From: Ditylenchus dipsaci
Lineage: Eukaryota > Nematoda > Chromadorea > Rhabditida > Anguinidae
Reading direction: 5' to 3'
DNA length: 64,000 bases
Assembly (NCBI GenBank): GCA_004194705.1
Contig: SADC01000107.1
Span: forward strand, 1-64,000
The position numbers were made by a program, and so were the translations under genes. Each line of letters starts with the position of its first letter. Within the stretch, counting starts at the first letter, position 1. This document shows positions 22,382-34,049 of the stretch, piece after piece. The notes under the pieces are model-generated. The model was not told where the DNA came from, did no database searches, and saw only the letters and a program-made list of their open reading frames with translations.

Positions 22382-24573
22382 GGTTCACACTTATTCCGCC
22401 AAAACTGCTTTCCGCCAACTTGCTTTCCGCCAACTATTTTCCGCCAAACTGATTTCCGCCAAACTAATTTCCGCAAAGCTGATTTCCGCCAACTTTTTTT
22501 ATTTATAATATATCGTCTAAGAATCAAGGTTTATTAATAGAAAGCTTCAAATGTTCATGCTAAATCGATACGATCTGAAACTAGCAAGTACTTTCTACGA
22601 ACCTTGCAATTTCCTTCTATGAATGTCGAGCCTTCCATTAAGCTAGAATGAGGTTAATTAATGGTTTATTCAATGAGAATTCAAGGCTCATTCAGGGATC
22701 GTCAAGGATCATCAAGGTTTCTAACCTTGGACAAGATTTGAAACAAATATTCTCAAGGTTCGAAACTTGGAACTTTGGCAAACTCTGCGGTAACCTGGTC
22801 AAAAAATCGAAAATAAAACAATGAAGCCACACCCTACAAACCCTGCTTCCCAGCGAATTGAACCGAAACAGCTTTGTATCCCTATTCCAAAAAATTTTAT
22901 TTTTTATACAAGTCAACTTCCATAGTACGTGTACACCTGAACACTCCAAATGGCCTCAAAATATTTCAGATCATTTATAATCCCAAGGAACACCCCAAAC
23001 ACCGAAAACCACTTCATGGTCTCTTAAACATAAGTAACCACCTTGGTTCTTACCTACAGGATCTAAATTTATGTCTGTCTTATGCAATACTATTATATAT
23101 ACGATTTTTACATAAGTTCGCGGAGTGCCTATAGATTAGTACCCATCCAGTCTAAGTGGATGTTCGCGTAGTTACCGAAACTCGAAAATTTACACTTTAA
23201 GCGTGGATACAGAAAATTAGCTGGCTTAAAAACCAAAACATTATTATCAGCTTCAGACAAAACAAAAAAATAGAAGTGACAACAGAATGCAAGTTGATCC
23301 TCGGAATCCTCATCATTTTCGGAGTGCAAAAGTACTTGTCACCAAAACCTGCATCACGTAGCCTTTGTTCCGCTTCTAACATACTCCCTGAAACACGCCA
23401 AGAATTTAGTTAATTAGTTATTTATTCACTAGGTCGACCTATAGTGAGCACAACACATTTCCGGAGTTACTATGTTCAGGATGTCTTCTTTTAGTAGGCA
23501 GCCGAATATCGTCCAGTAAGAACCCTATAAGTTTGCTCAGGACCTGGACCAAGGCGCTAGGAAACGCATCTCTAAGATCCTCCATGCAGATTCGGACGAG
23601 GAGAGTCTTCATTGTCCCAAACCATCGGTAAATAAGATCCTTAACAATTAATAAATCAGTCAAGAAAACAGTCAAAGTAAAAGAATAACATTTAAAATCC
23701 TGGCAAATGCTAGAGCCTTTTTCGAATTTGGCTGCGGCACTTTGCATAATGGGCATTCTTGACCAACAAGAAATATCTAAGACATTTACGGATAAACCAG
23801 CCTAAAATCAGCTATACAGATGACTGACTCACGCAAGAATAGACATTAGAAAAGTAACGAACAAGAGAGTTGCGAATCCACACAAAATCAGTTGGACGAA
23901 TGGAGTGCTGATATACTGGTGCCCTGTCATGCTGGAATCGAGTAATTCAGGATGCTGTTCCTTCCACCGATGCTCAAATCAGGCTCGGCTATTGCTACAA
24001 TAAAAAAGGTAAGCCTTAAATATGATAAAAATAAAATGAATGACTGACCTCGAAGAGCTTTTCGGAACATTGGAAGGTTGAACGGACCTTTGTCAGCTAT
24101 CTGAGCAATGTTGTTTTCTATCTGCTCTGCTTCCTCTTGCTTTTTCTACTTCCTCTCGCGACGGATCTCAATTGAGCCATATTTGGAGGTTGCCTTCCCA
24201 CTGCAAATTCGAACGGAACGCCAGTTTGAATATCTTAACAGAATTTGCACAATCTTTGCGCTTTCATAAACGGTTACACATCACTAGCATTTTTCCCTTG
24301 CTCGTTTTGCTGATCGATGCCATTTTCTATAAAAAATCAAATCAATATCGTCCTTGTCAACAAATCTTCAGCCATGAAAAAACAACAACATGAACAGGGG
24401 AATACACAGAGAAAAAAAGTGAAACAATACAGACCAAAATTTGACTAAAAGCCTCTTTTTAAAAAATTGGCGGAAATCAGCTTGCGGAAAACAGATTGGC
24501 GGAATCAGTTTGGCGGAAATAGTTGGCGGAAAGCAGTTGGCGGAAAGCAGTTTGGCGGAAATAAGTGTGAACC
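22382..24573. mobile_element. Foldback element 1: TTTCCGCCAA terminal arrays, 8-bp TSD
   Basis: The left terminus starts GGTTCACACTTATTCCGCC and continues as an array of TTTCCGCCAA units to about 22500. The right terminus, 24467 to 24573, is the reverse complement array (TTGGCGGAAA) ending GGAAATAAGTGTGAACC. Both sides carry ATAGCGGG (22374-22381 and 24574-24581), a perfect 8-bp target duplication. The 2.2 kb interior has minus-strand frames without recognisable domains (for example a 105-residue frame at 23439-23756). The architecture matches the elements at 36282, 39035 and 57365. Confidence 0.9.
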
Positions 24574-24689
24574 ATAGCGGGTACCAGGACAATTCAAAAA
24601 GAATTATTTTAAAATACAATTTGTTGAGTAGTTTTTCGGCTATAAGTGGTCGAAAACATTTTGACTATATAGAACATCGGTGACCTAAT

Positions 24690-25150
24690 AGAAAGCAAAA
24701 GTCCAGTTTCACGGGATAAAGTCATAGGTGCGACTAAAGCCGCAATGTTATATTTTTGCTTCAAATTTGAATTTATCAAATCGTTTCGAGACTGCTTTTA
24801 GCACACCTCTTCAAAAAAAGCTTTTTGCTATAACGATCAATTGTTCGTTTTGTGTTTTTGTCCGCGTTTACATGGCGCAGTGGGTAAAAGGTGTAAAGCT
24901 TGTTGTCAAAAGATTTTACCTAGAAATAAAGCTATTTTCTTCGATGTCACGAGTTTCAATTTTTTGTTTTTCAGATGTTTTCTGTCCGAAAGGAATTTTG
25001 AATTCGGCCAATAATTCAAAATTAAAGACGGTGAATATGGAAAATACTACGCTCAACATGAATCCGGTGTCAGAGGCGGGAAGCGGGAGTATACTCCGGT
25101 AGGGTCAAATATCCTAAAAATACAAATCAAAAAACATCACCAATCGATTT
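24690..25150. other. Unclassified stretch with a 124-codon open frame
   Basis: An open frame on the plus strand (24728-25102) has no recognisable domain. Its end (CTCAACATGAATCCGGTGTC) belongs to a short dispersed word also at 27704 and 53327, so it is more likely repeat than gene. Confidence 0.4.
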
Positions 25151-25157
25151 GATTATA

Positions 25158-25896
25158 CCGTATTCTCTCTAATAGAACCACACTCTCTATTAGAGCACAC
25201 TCTCTAATGAGAACCACACCCCTTAACACTCTCAAGCTGCGCCAACGGCCTTCTAACTCCGATGGATTCGTCGAAGCCTGGGAGAATCTCCTAAAAGAGC
25301 TCATCGTTGAGTCATTCAGATCGTGCGCAGTTCCCAATGCCACCGATAATATATGAGGACACCGCCATTCACTGCTTCAGGAAACTTGGGCCGGTTCGAG
25401 TGTCTAGCAAGGTGAAGCTCGCGAAAGATGAGAAGAAGTTGGCTGAGCAGATACAGAAATCGGTCTTGAGGAAGCGCAAAATAGTTAAAAATAAAGATAT
25501 ATCTCTAAAGTGATGATGAGTTTTGGGACCTTTTCTGCGTCTATGGGGGACGCCTATTTTCACTGTATATATATTTTTTTATTTATTAGGTCGATTAAGT
25601 TGAGTATGGTCCGGGGGTGACAATAATCACCTTGATCAACAAATTACTTATTAAACTATTCATATAAGTTATCGACATAACCATGATGCCATAAGAAACA
25701 AAAATAAATAAAAAAGTATAGTATAAATGAGCGCCCCCCTACACCAGAGCAGATTGAAACAAAGAATTTATGCGCGTACCTGCAATGCTTGAATATCTTA
25801 GAAGGTTGAAAAAATAGAACACACTCTCTATTAGAACCACACCCCAAGGGGGGGTTGAAAATAGAACCACATGTGGTTCTATTAGAGAGAATACGG
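25158..25896 (+). mobile_element. pogo-type element with transposase C-terminal remnant
   Basis: CCGTATTCTCTCTAATAGAACC is matched by GGTTCTATTAGAGAGAATACGG, with TA on both sides. Between the ends (25250-25510, plus strand) is coding-like sequence: DGFVEAWENLLKELIVESFR and SCAVPNATDN. This resembles the C-terminus of pogo/Tigger-type transposases, with the FxxAW..I..SF..C pattern. A frameshift follows, then EDTAIHCFRKLGPV and a Lys-rich tail. This links the CCGTA...CTCTAATA MITE family of this window to the pogo group. Confidence 0.82.
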
Positions 25897-26095
25897 TAAA
25901 TACATTTCAAACTCAATTTTTATTTTCAATTCCTCTGGAGCCGAGAGTTGACTGTATGGACAGCTTTTAAACGTCTTTTTCCTGGTCCACCCTTCTGTTT
26001 TTTCTCGTATAAATGCCTTTAGTCCGTCCTGTTGTTTTTTAAGTGATCTTGGTCGAGGTGATCATGTTAACCAAATCACCACCATCACTTGATCA

Positions 26096-26260
26096 CATAT
26101 TTATGTATTTATTCTAATAGAAGGCTATGCCTTCTATTTTCAACTCAACAACAATTTTGACTTTGTGTTAAAATGCGATAAACTTGGTTTGCCCCCTAAT
26201 TTTGACCCTAAGGGGTGGCCTTCTATTAGAGACTGACCTTCTATCAGAATAAATATGGTA
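26096..26260. mobile_element. Short MITE related to the pogo-type family
   Basis: TATTTATTCTAATAGAAGGC at the left and GCCTTCTATTAGAG...CTATCAGAATAAATATGG at the right are inverted. The CTAATAGAAGG core resembles the CTCTAATAGAAC of the 25158 element. Non-coding. Confidence 0.7.
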
Positions 26261-26773
26261 AGATAATATACAGAGGCGACCAATTCACTTTTCAAGAAAA
26301 TACAACATGGGACCGATGCAAAATGTGGCACCCTAAAAGTCAATAGGGCCGTAATGTATTGTTGAATGTATTTTTCACTGTATTGGATAGTTGACTGTAG
26401 CACATTTGTAAATAGCGGGGAACATTGAACCGATTTCTCATTAACCAGCGTCTCTTTGAAAGTGCCCCATAGGTATGGGGCACAAAGGCGGCATCCTTTT
26501 GATGACTGGAATTGGAGCCATGTACTACTGCGTCAATTTACTGTTGGTCAACCCTAAGTTTTTCTCGCCATGAAATAAATACACACATGAAAGATATCTT
26601 GTATTATATATTGTACAATAATTTTTAAGTCACGGCTTTACAGTCACCTACCGTAACTCACCGGAATTTCAAGTCACGGGTCAATAGCAACACTGACACA
26701 TGAATAAAATCGCATTTTAGTTCAAAAAAAGTAAACACTTCGGAAAGAGTATAGAAACCCACCTCCAGCCAGG

Positions 26774-26895
26774 GCATGCGGTAGCCCCAGTATTGAAAAC
26801 TGTTCAACGTCTACTTGTTAATGAACCCTCTATATTAGTGGCCTCTTTTATTACCTTACTCTCCCAATACAGCTTTATTCCCCTTAAAAATGTTT
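26774..26895. repeat. Dispersed repeat, copy 2
   Basis: ATGCGGTAGCCCCAGTATTG and the following pyrimidine-rich stretch (TTAATGAACCCTC, CAATACAGCTTTATTCCCC) are a diverged copy of 1137-1260. Confidence 0.6.
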
Positions 26896-27037
26896 TGGTG
26901 CAATTTGAAAAAATGAGTTTTTTACAAATTTTTATGTTAGTGGGCCAAGACAAACCAAATTTGTTTTCAACTTTTCAGAAACCAAAGTGTTTTCGCACCC
27001 TTTCAGGGACCTTTCTCGGTTTGAGAGGGGGGGCACA

Positions 27038-27292
27038 TATTTTTGGCTCTAATTTTTTAAATATTTTCATAGTAATCAATGTTACTATGATCACCTTAGC
27101 GCAGCGAATCTGCGCGAAATAAGTGTCGCTGAGCCGTCAAATTTTTTCGAGCCTTTGGCTCGGCTCGAAGTTCGAGTTCAAAAAAAATCGAACTTTCGAA
27201 TCGAAAGTTCGATTTCGAACCTTCTGGTCGACAACCTAATGATTACCATTATCACCCTAAAAAAAATTAAAAAATTAGAGCCAAAATGCTGC
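27038..27292. repeat. Inverted repeat (TTTTGGCTCTAATTTTTTAA)
   Basis: TTTTGGCTCTAATTTTTTAA pairs with TTAAAAAATTAGAGCCAAAA. The inner sequence has its own short palindrome, TCGAACTTTCGAATCGAAAG. Probably a small MITE. Confidence 0.75.
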
Positions 27293-27803
27293 CATCACCA
27301 GTAATCATTATTTTAAATCCTTTGCAGTTATGCTTCGACAGTCTGGTCCAAAATATTGCATGGAATACCGATTTTGCAGGTCGTTTTCAGAATTCAAAAT
27401 TTTGTTCTCTCTTGAATTTTCGCTTCTACTGTTTCTCGCTCTTTTCTCTTGAAAAAGCGAAACTCGATTAATGACAAGCTTTTTCAAAATTCCTGTTTTA
27501 AACTAAGTTTTTACTTTTTTCAATAGAAAAAATTTTGAATCTCAAACAAGCGATCGTCAAAATCGTAATTTTTGCGACATTTGGGAGCAGACTGTCAAGA
27601 CAAAAAATTTAAAATCTGGCTGATAAAAGAGTCGGATCTGACGGAAGATCGCAAGTACTTCTGTCCTTTAATGGAGTGTTCTTAAATCGAGAGTGGACTG
27701 TATGCTGAACACAAATCCGGTGTCAGGATTCGGTTTTTGCCTAGCAGGGTGTTATAAATTAAAATTCCGCGGAATTGTCTTCTGCAAAATTCTCGATATG
27801 CTG

Positions 27804-28453
27804 TAGGGCCGCAACTTCAACTTTTCAAGGGGGGGGTAATTTCTTTGATATTACCCCTATAGATTCAAGTCAAGGGGGGTAATTTTTAAAATGAGATTTT
27901 TGTGTATTTTCTTATCTTTTTTTGTAATTTTTTTCAATATTTATTAGATTTTTTCAATTATTTATTTTTAACAGATTTAAGCAAAGCATAAACGATGGTT
28001 AAACTTAGCATATTCGTTAATTATATCTGAGCTGGCAAAACTTATGTCTTTGTGAACAAAAAATAAGAGCTAGATGATTTAGACGTTCATCAGCCATTGA
28101 ATTTCTCAAAACATTTTTTATTTGTTTTCAAACACTGAAGGCCCTTTCAGGTTGTGCTTCTTAATGTAGTGAGCAAATAAGTTCTTAATTAACTTTTTCA
28201 CAAATTCATTTTTTGTAACTTTGAATTAAATTATATTTTTGACACATTCATTTAATCTACCTACAACTTTTATATAATAAATATGTGCAAATTACGTGTT
28301 TTTTAGTGAAACTTTACAAAATAGTGAAAAAAATCACAAAACCTTGGTTACAGCAGTCTCCCTCTAGAGAATACCCCCCCCTTAGGGTGGCCTTCGGCCA
28401 CCCTAAGGGGGGGGTAATTACCCCTATGACCCCCCCCCCAAATTGCGGCCCTG
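27804..28453 (-). mobile_element. Non-autonomous hAT element, copy 2 (inverted)
   Basis: This is the reverse complement of the element at 5305-5968 along its full length, including the C/G tracts, the CCTTAGGGTGGCC hairpin and the hAT dimerisation-domain remnant (minus strand, about 27978-28170). Flanks TATGCTGT and TATGCTTT agree at 7 of 8 bases, consistent with an aged target duplication. The first base of the left terminal repeat appears changed (TAGGGCCGC against CAGGGCCGC). Confidence 0.9.
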
Positions 28454-28494
28454 TATGCTTTTATATGCTTTCTTCAAAAAATCCAAATACTGCA

Positions 28495-29906
28495 GTCAAG
28501 TCTCGTTAAGCTGACATCCCTCTCAAGTTCGTTCCCGCCTAGGGTCAGGGTTGTTAACCGTTAATGAAGATCTTCATTGAGGATGAAGATGAGGATGAAG
28601 ATCTTCATTATTTTTCGATTTATTGAAGATTTAAGATTGAGGATGAAGGAGAAAATTTTTTTTATTGAGGATGAGGATGAAGGAGCAATTTTTTTTTTAT
28701 TGAGGATTAAAGATTGAGATGAAGGAGCAATTTTTTTTTATGAGGATTGAAGATCTTCAATCTTCAGTGGAGATGATCACAAGTTTGAACTCCCAACTCC
28801 GACATGGAGTTTGGTCTGACCGCCATAAATCGATTTCAAATTCCCACGAAAATAATTCTCACTCACACACCTTTCGGCTCACTCAATTCTTTTACATCTT
28901 TTCCCTTGTTTCTCCAAACTTTCTCAACCAACCAACCAGCCAATCTTCAGACAAATGAACTCGCCAACAACAACACTGGAGTCGAAGGTGAAGCCGAAGA
29001 TATCGAGTTGACGCCTATTTCTCAGTAACAAAAGGGTGCAACGCATGGCTTTCTGGGTTACACAACGCTCTAATGGTAGGAATTCTGGGGTTTTGTTGGT
29101 ATTCTATCATGGATGGTCATTTAGATGCCGAACTCACCCGTCTGGCAATATCTCTACTGGCTACTCCTGCGACGTCTGGAGCTGTGGAAGGTGCGTTCTC
29201 TGTGCTCGGCTACAACACCAAGGATCCAAGATCAACACTGGGCGGGAGCATGCGAAGATGAAGGTGATGCTACCTACAACAGTGCGCTTATTGACATCTG
29301 ACTCTTTTCTTCTTTGGTTGATTGGCATTTTGTTGAATAAAATTTATTGAAGTGAAGGTCTACATTATTTTTCGATTTTATTGAAGTTTGAAGATCGAGG
29401 ATGAAGGAGCAAAAAATCTTGTATTGAGGATTGAGGATGAGGATGAAGGAGCAAAAATCTTGTATTGAGGATTGAAGATTGAGGATGAAGGAAATTTTTT
29501 TATTGAGGATGAAGGAGAAATTTTTTTTATTGAGGATTGAAGATGAAGGCTTCCAAAATTTTTGGCTTTAACAACCTGCCTAAGGTCCGACACTTTTTTA
29601 CCTCAATTTTTAAGCTTTTTGCCAGTTGTTTTTTTTCGTCCGAAATGTCGTAAGGATTCTGATTTCACCCATCGTTTTCAAATTTTTATCAGTTATGCCG
29701 TAGAGACCCGCGGGTACGATAAACCGGCACCCGTTTTCAAAAAAAGGTGTCGGTTTATCATGTAACCACGGGTCTTTTCGTGAAACTATTGCCATTTACA
29801 ATATCGATCACAAAATCAGAAACGGACTAGACTCGCAAACAAAAGTGTCGGACCCTAGGCGGGAAGAGAGCTTGAGGGCGGTGCGAGTTAAATGAGAGTG
29901 GACTGT
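28495..29906. mobile_element. Tigger/pogo-like repeat split by an hAT insertion
   Basis: The left end CAGTCAAGTCTCGTTAAGC and right end GTTAAATGAGAGTGGACTGTA are inverted in the style of pogo/Tigger termini. Inner sequence (AAGTTCGTTCCCGCCTAGGGT, then GGTCCGACACTTTTTTACC) recurs at 33540, 38480 and 44520. A nested hairpin lies at 29704-29778 (ACCCGCGGGTACGATAAACC / GGTTTATCATGTAACCACGGG). The unit is interrupted by the hAT element at 28546. Confidence 0.7.
28546..29578 (+). mobile_element. Non-autonomous hAT element with GAGGATGAAGGA arrays
   Basis: The ends CAGGGTTGTTAA and TTAACAACCTG are inverted. Flanks CCTAGGGT (28538-28545) and CCTAAGGT (29579-29586) match at 7 of 8 bases. Arrays of GAGGATGAAGGAGCAA(T)n lie at 28565-28760 and 29350-29550, in the same direction at both ends. 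The middle keeps an hAT dimerisation-domain remnant on the plus strand (about 29115-29265: ISLLATPATSGAVEGAFSVL, then GYNTKDPRSTLGG), with the usual ER of the family replaced by EG. Confidence 0.87.
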
Positions 29907-29944
29907 ACAAATCATAAACATCACAAATTAAAGTCATTATTTTC

Positions 29945-31096
29945 TAGCTGTACTTGAGAGTTACACAGCGGACATACTGGTTTCACTCTTAGCCATCCAT
30001 CGATGCAATTTTTGTGGAATTCATGAGAACATGGAAGCTTTTTTAAGTTCTCAAAATATTCTGCTCATGGCAAACAATACATTCTTTCTTCAATTCCTCT
30101 TCAATGCCTTTCGGATTTTGCCGAAATAAGAAATTTTTTCTTAACAGTTCTAATTTTAATAAATACATTTTGAATTCCGAACACAACATGTTTGAATAAT
30201 TCTTCTACTTTTTTTGCTGCCTGCTCTTTTGCAGCTATTGAAGTTACGTGAAAACTAGTCTCTATATAATTTTGAACTGTATTTCGGTTGACAGCCAATT
30301 TTAGTTGATTCACTAGTTTCTTCAATTTTTTTTCAAGATCATTGAAAAAAAGTTCCGACTCTTTAAAAATAAAGTCAAGGCCATTTTTTTCATTCAACCT
30401 AATTGCTGCTGTTATTCGCAAAGTAACTTGGCTCACAAATAATTCGAATGACTGTCCGTTTGCTGAGCACAATGTTGTCAATTGGTCATAAACGGCTTTT
30501 TCACATCCTTCTAAGTCAGAGTCGCCAGAAAAGATAGTATGGTAGTTTTTGAAGAAAAAATTGAAAAAATAAAGTGGAAAAGCCATTATTTTTTTAGAAT
30601 ATTTCTTAAATTTGCCATCCAAACTGTTAAAATTGATTCTTCGTCATCTTGCAGTTCTAGATTTAGACTTTCCCTGTCTTGAATCATTTTTTGCATTTTC
30701 ACTATGAAGTTGTACAAGATATTTTGTTTATCAGTAGGTGTTTCTCCATGACTGAGCATCGTCAGCTTAAATGGTTTGGTGGTGGTCTGCCTCATATCAT
30801 TTTTATTAATATGTTGTGCATGTTTGAATAATGCGTATGTGGCCAAATAATCTATCCTTTGTCCACATAAAATTAACCTTTTCAGCATAGTCTGAAATCT
30901 CTAAAAAGGTCTTTATTAAAAAGAGGCTGGGTGATATTTCACAAAATCGAAACATGGTAATAAGGTTTTTATAAGATGCACCGTCCACACAAGTCTTTGA
31001 CAGTGACAGTTTATTGCCACAACACACACTACAACACAACATACGACAATGAGATTCTACTATAGATTCTATCTCGGGTAATATTACCATCTCCAA
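29945..31096 (-). pseudogene. RING-H2 finger protein gene relic
   Basis: Minus-strand frames read MEMVILPEIESIVESHCRML (31096 downward), a GT...TTTCAG intron of about 51 nt, then TMLKRLILCGQRIDYLATYA through SLNLELQDDEESILTVWMAN. Helical Lys/Glu-rich sequence follows (SELFFNDLEKKLKKLVNQLK; EQAAKKVEELFKHVV), and at 30098-29946 a RING-H2 motif. That motif is [17 protein letters not shown], then after a frameshift [15 protein letters not shown] and [10 protein letters not shown], giving C-x2-C, C-x-H-x2-H-x2-C and C-x2-C ligands. RING-H2 domains normally act as E3 ubiquitin ligases. Two or three frameshifts break the chain, so it is decayed or mis-assembled. The N-terminal part is not recognised. 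Confidence 0.65.
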
Positions 31097-31424
31097 TCTC
31101 AGTCAACACCATAACCCTTTCGCACTCGGTCATCATTCTCAAATGCCCACGGCTATCACCGGGTCCACGACCTAACTTTCAAAGAGCATTCTACCTGGGT
31201 CTCGGCCCCTGCTCCCAGTACTTGATGACATCAGCCTCGAGAATCTTCAGAGCTTACAGAGCGTCTCCTCCACTGTCCATCAGTAGCTTCAGCTTCGGGC
31301 CCAGGTTGAGCACCAGAACATTCGCTTTGCCTTACGAATTGCGCAGAGCATTTCTTTGCGAGCTGGGATTCTTTCTTTAGATTTTAGCTATAATGATTTA
31401 TAGAAAAACGGGTCGGTTTCCTCG

Positions 31425-31640
31425 CTACAAGACCAATCGTCTTTCAAACGGGTCATTATCACACTCTCTACTTTTCAACTGTCCTTGGAAAGCTCCCCTC
31501 CTCGCACATTTTGCAACACGTGCCCCCTCCCCCCCGTCAGATTTTCTGAAAACGGTATAGGTAAAATGGCCTGAAAATGGCCTGGTGCCTCCCCCCCCCC
31601 CCCCGTCAGAAATTCCTGCGTACGCCACTGGTGTATGCCA
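31425..31640. repeat. CCCCCCGTCAG repeat remnants
   Basis: Two related blocks end in C-runs followed by GTCAGAAATTCCTGCGTACGC or GTCAGATTTTC. They resemble the GGCGTAGCC...CTGACGGGGG repeats at 34363, 41455 and 46380. Open frames here are artefacts of the repeat. Confidence 0.55.
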
Positions 31641-32059
31641 ACATATCTAACCGAAAAGACCAAAAAAAAGAGCTACTTTTAGCCGCTTCACAAAATTACC
31701 GAAAATTTAAACAAGATTTACTATCGCAAATTAAAAAAAAGGATTTTTTTAAATTGCTTTTTGTATGTTAATTATTTCGACAATATTTGAAGCAGCTGCT
31801 CAAGTTGATCTAGCAGTTGACCAATTTTTTAACCCCAGATAGATTTCGCCATGCATCTTCTTTGTCGTTTTTCGAAACAGAAAGTGAATTAAACCCTTTA
31901 AATTAATTTTGAAAAACGCAACATCAAATCTAGTTTAATATTGAAAATTACGATCATAACTCCAGTTTTTTCAGTCTAGTTTTTTACAGTAAAAAGCTGG
32001 CGAAAAGTATATAATGTGAAAATCTTACTCTGAAGTAAAAGTTGCTGGTTTCTTTAGAC

Positions 32060-32640
32060 CATTTTCTATGTTCTCCGTGTTGAGTATTTATAGTATTGGA
32101 GCAGCATTTTTGCATTATAAAATTCTAATTGCATTTTGTTGGTCCAGTTATCATTATGAATTTGGGCACTCTGATTGATGGCAGCGTTATACTTACGGAA
32201 ATCACATGGAATAATAAGCTTAAATACAGCACGTGCGGGAAGTCCACAATATGCTTGTAAAGAATAGCTAAAGCGCTTTTTTGGAGATTTGTTTTTGAAG
32301 AAAATATATTGGATTTGGAAAAGCACTAGCAGCCTGAATATCTTCGTTTATTTTATTAACCTTGTCGTAAAATTCTAAAAAATGTTTCAGATCTGTTAGG
32401 CGATTCCCAAAATGAAATAACAAGTTTTGGGAATTGCGCAAAGATACTTCAAGGGCTGAGTAGAACCGTGATCTTCTTGCTGTTTTTTCAGTTCATCCAG
32501 TCTAAAAGTTAGATCAGCAATTGAAACCGCTTGACTGATTACTAGAATAGCGTGGAATACAGCAGCTAACAAAATGTTTGAATAGCCTAGGAGCATTTTC
32601 GATAAAATTTGCTGAAAATATTTAAAGTCATTGAGGTGCA
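32060..32640 (-). pseudogene. Unrecognised gene relic, helical protein
   Basis: After TATTTTCAG at about 32610 the minus strand reads QILSKMLLGYSNILLAAVFH and ADLTFRLDELKKQQEDH. A frameshift follows, then RFYSALEVSLRNSQNLLFHF, LKHFLEFYDKVNKINEDIQA and ISKKALAILYKHIVDFPHVL. The composition is that of a helical, partly hydrophobic protein. It may belong with the RING-H2 relic just to the left (same strand, similar helical character), but no family is recognised. Confidence 0.4.
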
Positions 32641-32860
32641 ATCAGTGCTGGGCAATTATCCGCTCTTTGCTCCCCTCTTGGCTCGGAGATTCTCTGCTCC
32701 GAGTCAAGAGCAGGAGCAAAAATTTCGAGATTAAGAGCCAAGAGCAAGAGCAGGAGCGAAAATTTCATAGCCAGGAGTCAAGATCAGGAGCAGGAACGAA
32801 AATTTTCAAGCTAGGAGCCAAGCGCAGGAGCGATTATTTTTGTCTGGGAGTGCTTTAAAA
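32640..32860. repeat. hAT-like end with AGGAGCGAAAATTT tandem repeats
   Basis: CAGTGCTGGGCAATTATCCG looks like the start of an hAT-type element. It is followed by three to four units of about 40 bases built on AGAGCAGGAGCGAAAATTT. No opposite end is seen. Confidence 0.65.
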
Positions 32861-33500
32861 ATTTTTCTCCAAGCAAAAAAAAATATTTTGTGATGTTATT
32901 TTCAACACATCGTTAGACTATTCGAGACAATCAGCCAGAAATTTGAGCCAACAAGAAACTTGCTTTTTAACTTGCTTTTTAACACTTTTTGAGACTTTTG
33001 AGAAGAAAAATTAAAAAAAATCAACAGGGTGGATCAAAGCATGTTTTTTTTCGCCTGAATGCGCGTGAAGACGCGTGAATGCGTACAGAGCCAACTTTTC
33101 AGTCAAATTTTGGGCGCATTTTTCAAAAAAAAAACGATTTCTGTCAGAGTAAAAATCCGGAAACAAGTTTTTTGGTCAGTTAATCGATGTAAAAATTAAT
33201 TATGATTGATGAAAAGTTATAAAATACACACCAACCATGGTATATAATTTGGCTAAGAAAATTAGAAGCGCTGGCTTTGAATTTAAGAAGATTTTAGAAT
33301 ACGACAAATTTAAATAATACTGATTCGAAGACCCATTGCTTTAAAATTTTAAGAGATGGCTCCTAAAAAAAGATAGCTTGTATGCTTATTTGGGAAATAG
33401 TGTGTGCATATTTTTAAGAGACCAGAGAGGTAGCCAGAGAAAAAATCAATGTGACAATAATCTTTTTTGTGTAAGGAATGGCATGTGAGCATTCTATACA
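32861..33500. other. Gene-less stretch
   Basis: AT-rich sequence without supported features. Confidence 0.5.
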
Positions 33501-33760
33501 CAGTTGCCGCTCAATTTAACAACACGTTCGATTTAACGACACACAAGTTCGTTCCCGCCTAGGGTCCAACACTTTTTTCAGCTTGATTTTCGAAATTTTT
33601 TGACCTTTTCTTTCGACAGTCCGGTCGCAAATATCGCAAGGATTTCGATTATGCCGATCGTTTTTCAGAATCGTTAAATTTTTCTCTTCAAAAATTGCAA
33701 ATCTCGATTTAAAGACACTATTTTATCAAAAAAAAATTCCAGATTTCTTCGGCAATAGAC
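33500..33760. repeat. Tigger/pogo-like repeat fragment
   Basis: CGATTTAACGACACACAAGT, CGTTCCCGCCTAGGGTCCAAC and CGCAAGGATTTCGATTATGCC repeat the unit found at 28495, 38480 and 44520. Single-sided copy. Confidence 0.6.
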
Positions 33761-34049
33761 GTCACTACCAATTTCAGATAAATTCATCTGTTGAGTGTCC
33801 ATAAATACTTAATTTGTAGCTCGTGCGGTCTTTCTTGCTGATCATCAATCTGATGTGCTGCAGATCGTTCATCATGCTCATCCAAATTTCTGCCGAATTA
33901 AACAACTGGCTCACTTTATGTCTACTGGCCAAGTATGAAAGAAGAATCGAATATTTGTTTGATATTACAATGCTTGTGCTTCTGCTGTGAAGAAACCTAT
34001 CAAACATCAGCTCTTTTCTTGGCTGGAATCAGTCAAGCTTTCGCGAAGA

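Noticed and set aside
24884..24965. tRNA-like or SINE-like sequence (TGGCGCAGTGGGTAAAAGG)
   Set aside because: It has an A-box-like word, but no good B box (only GAGTTTCAA), and no cloverleaf can be drawn.
24728..25102. 124-codon open frame
   Set aside because: Ends in a dispersed repeat word and has no recognisable motif.
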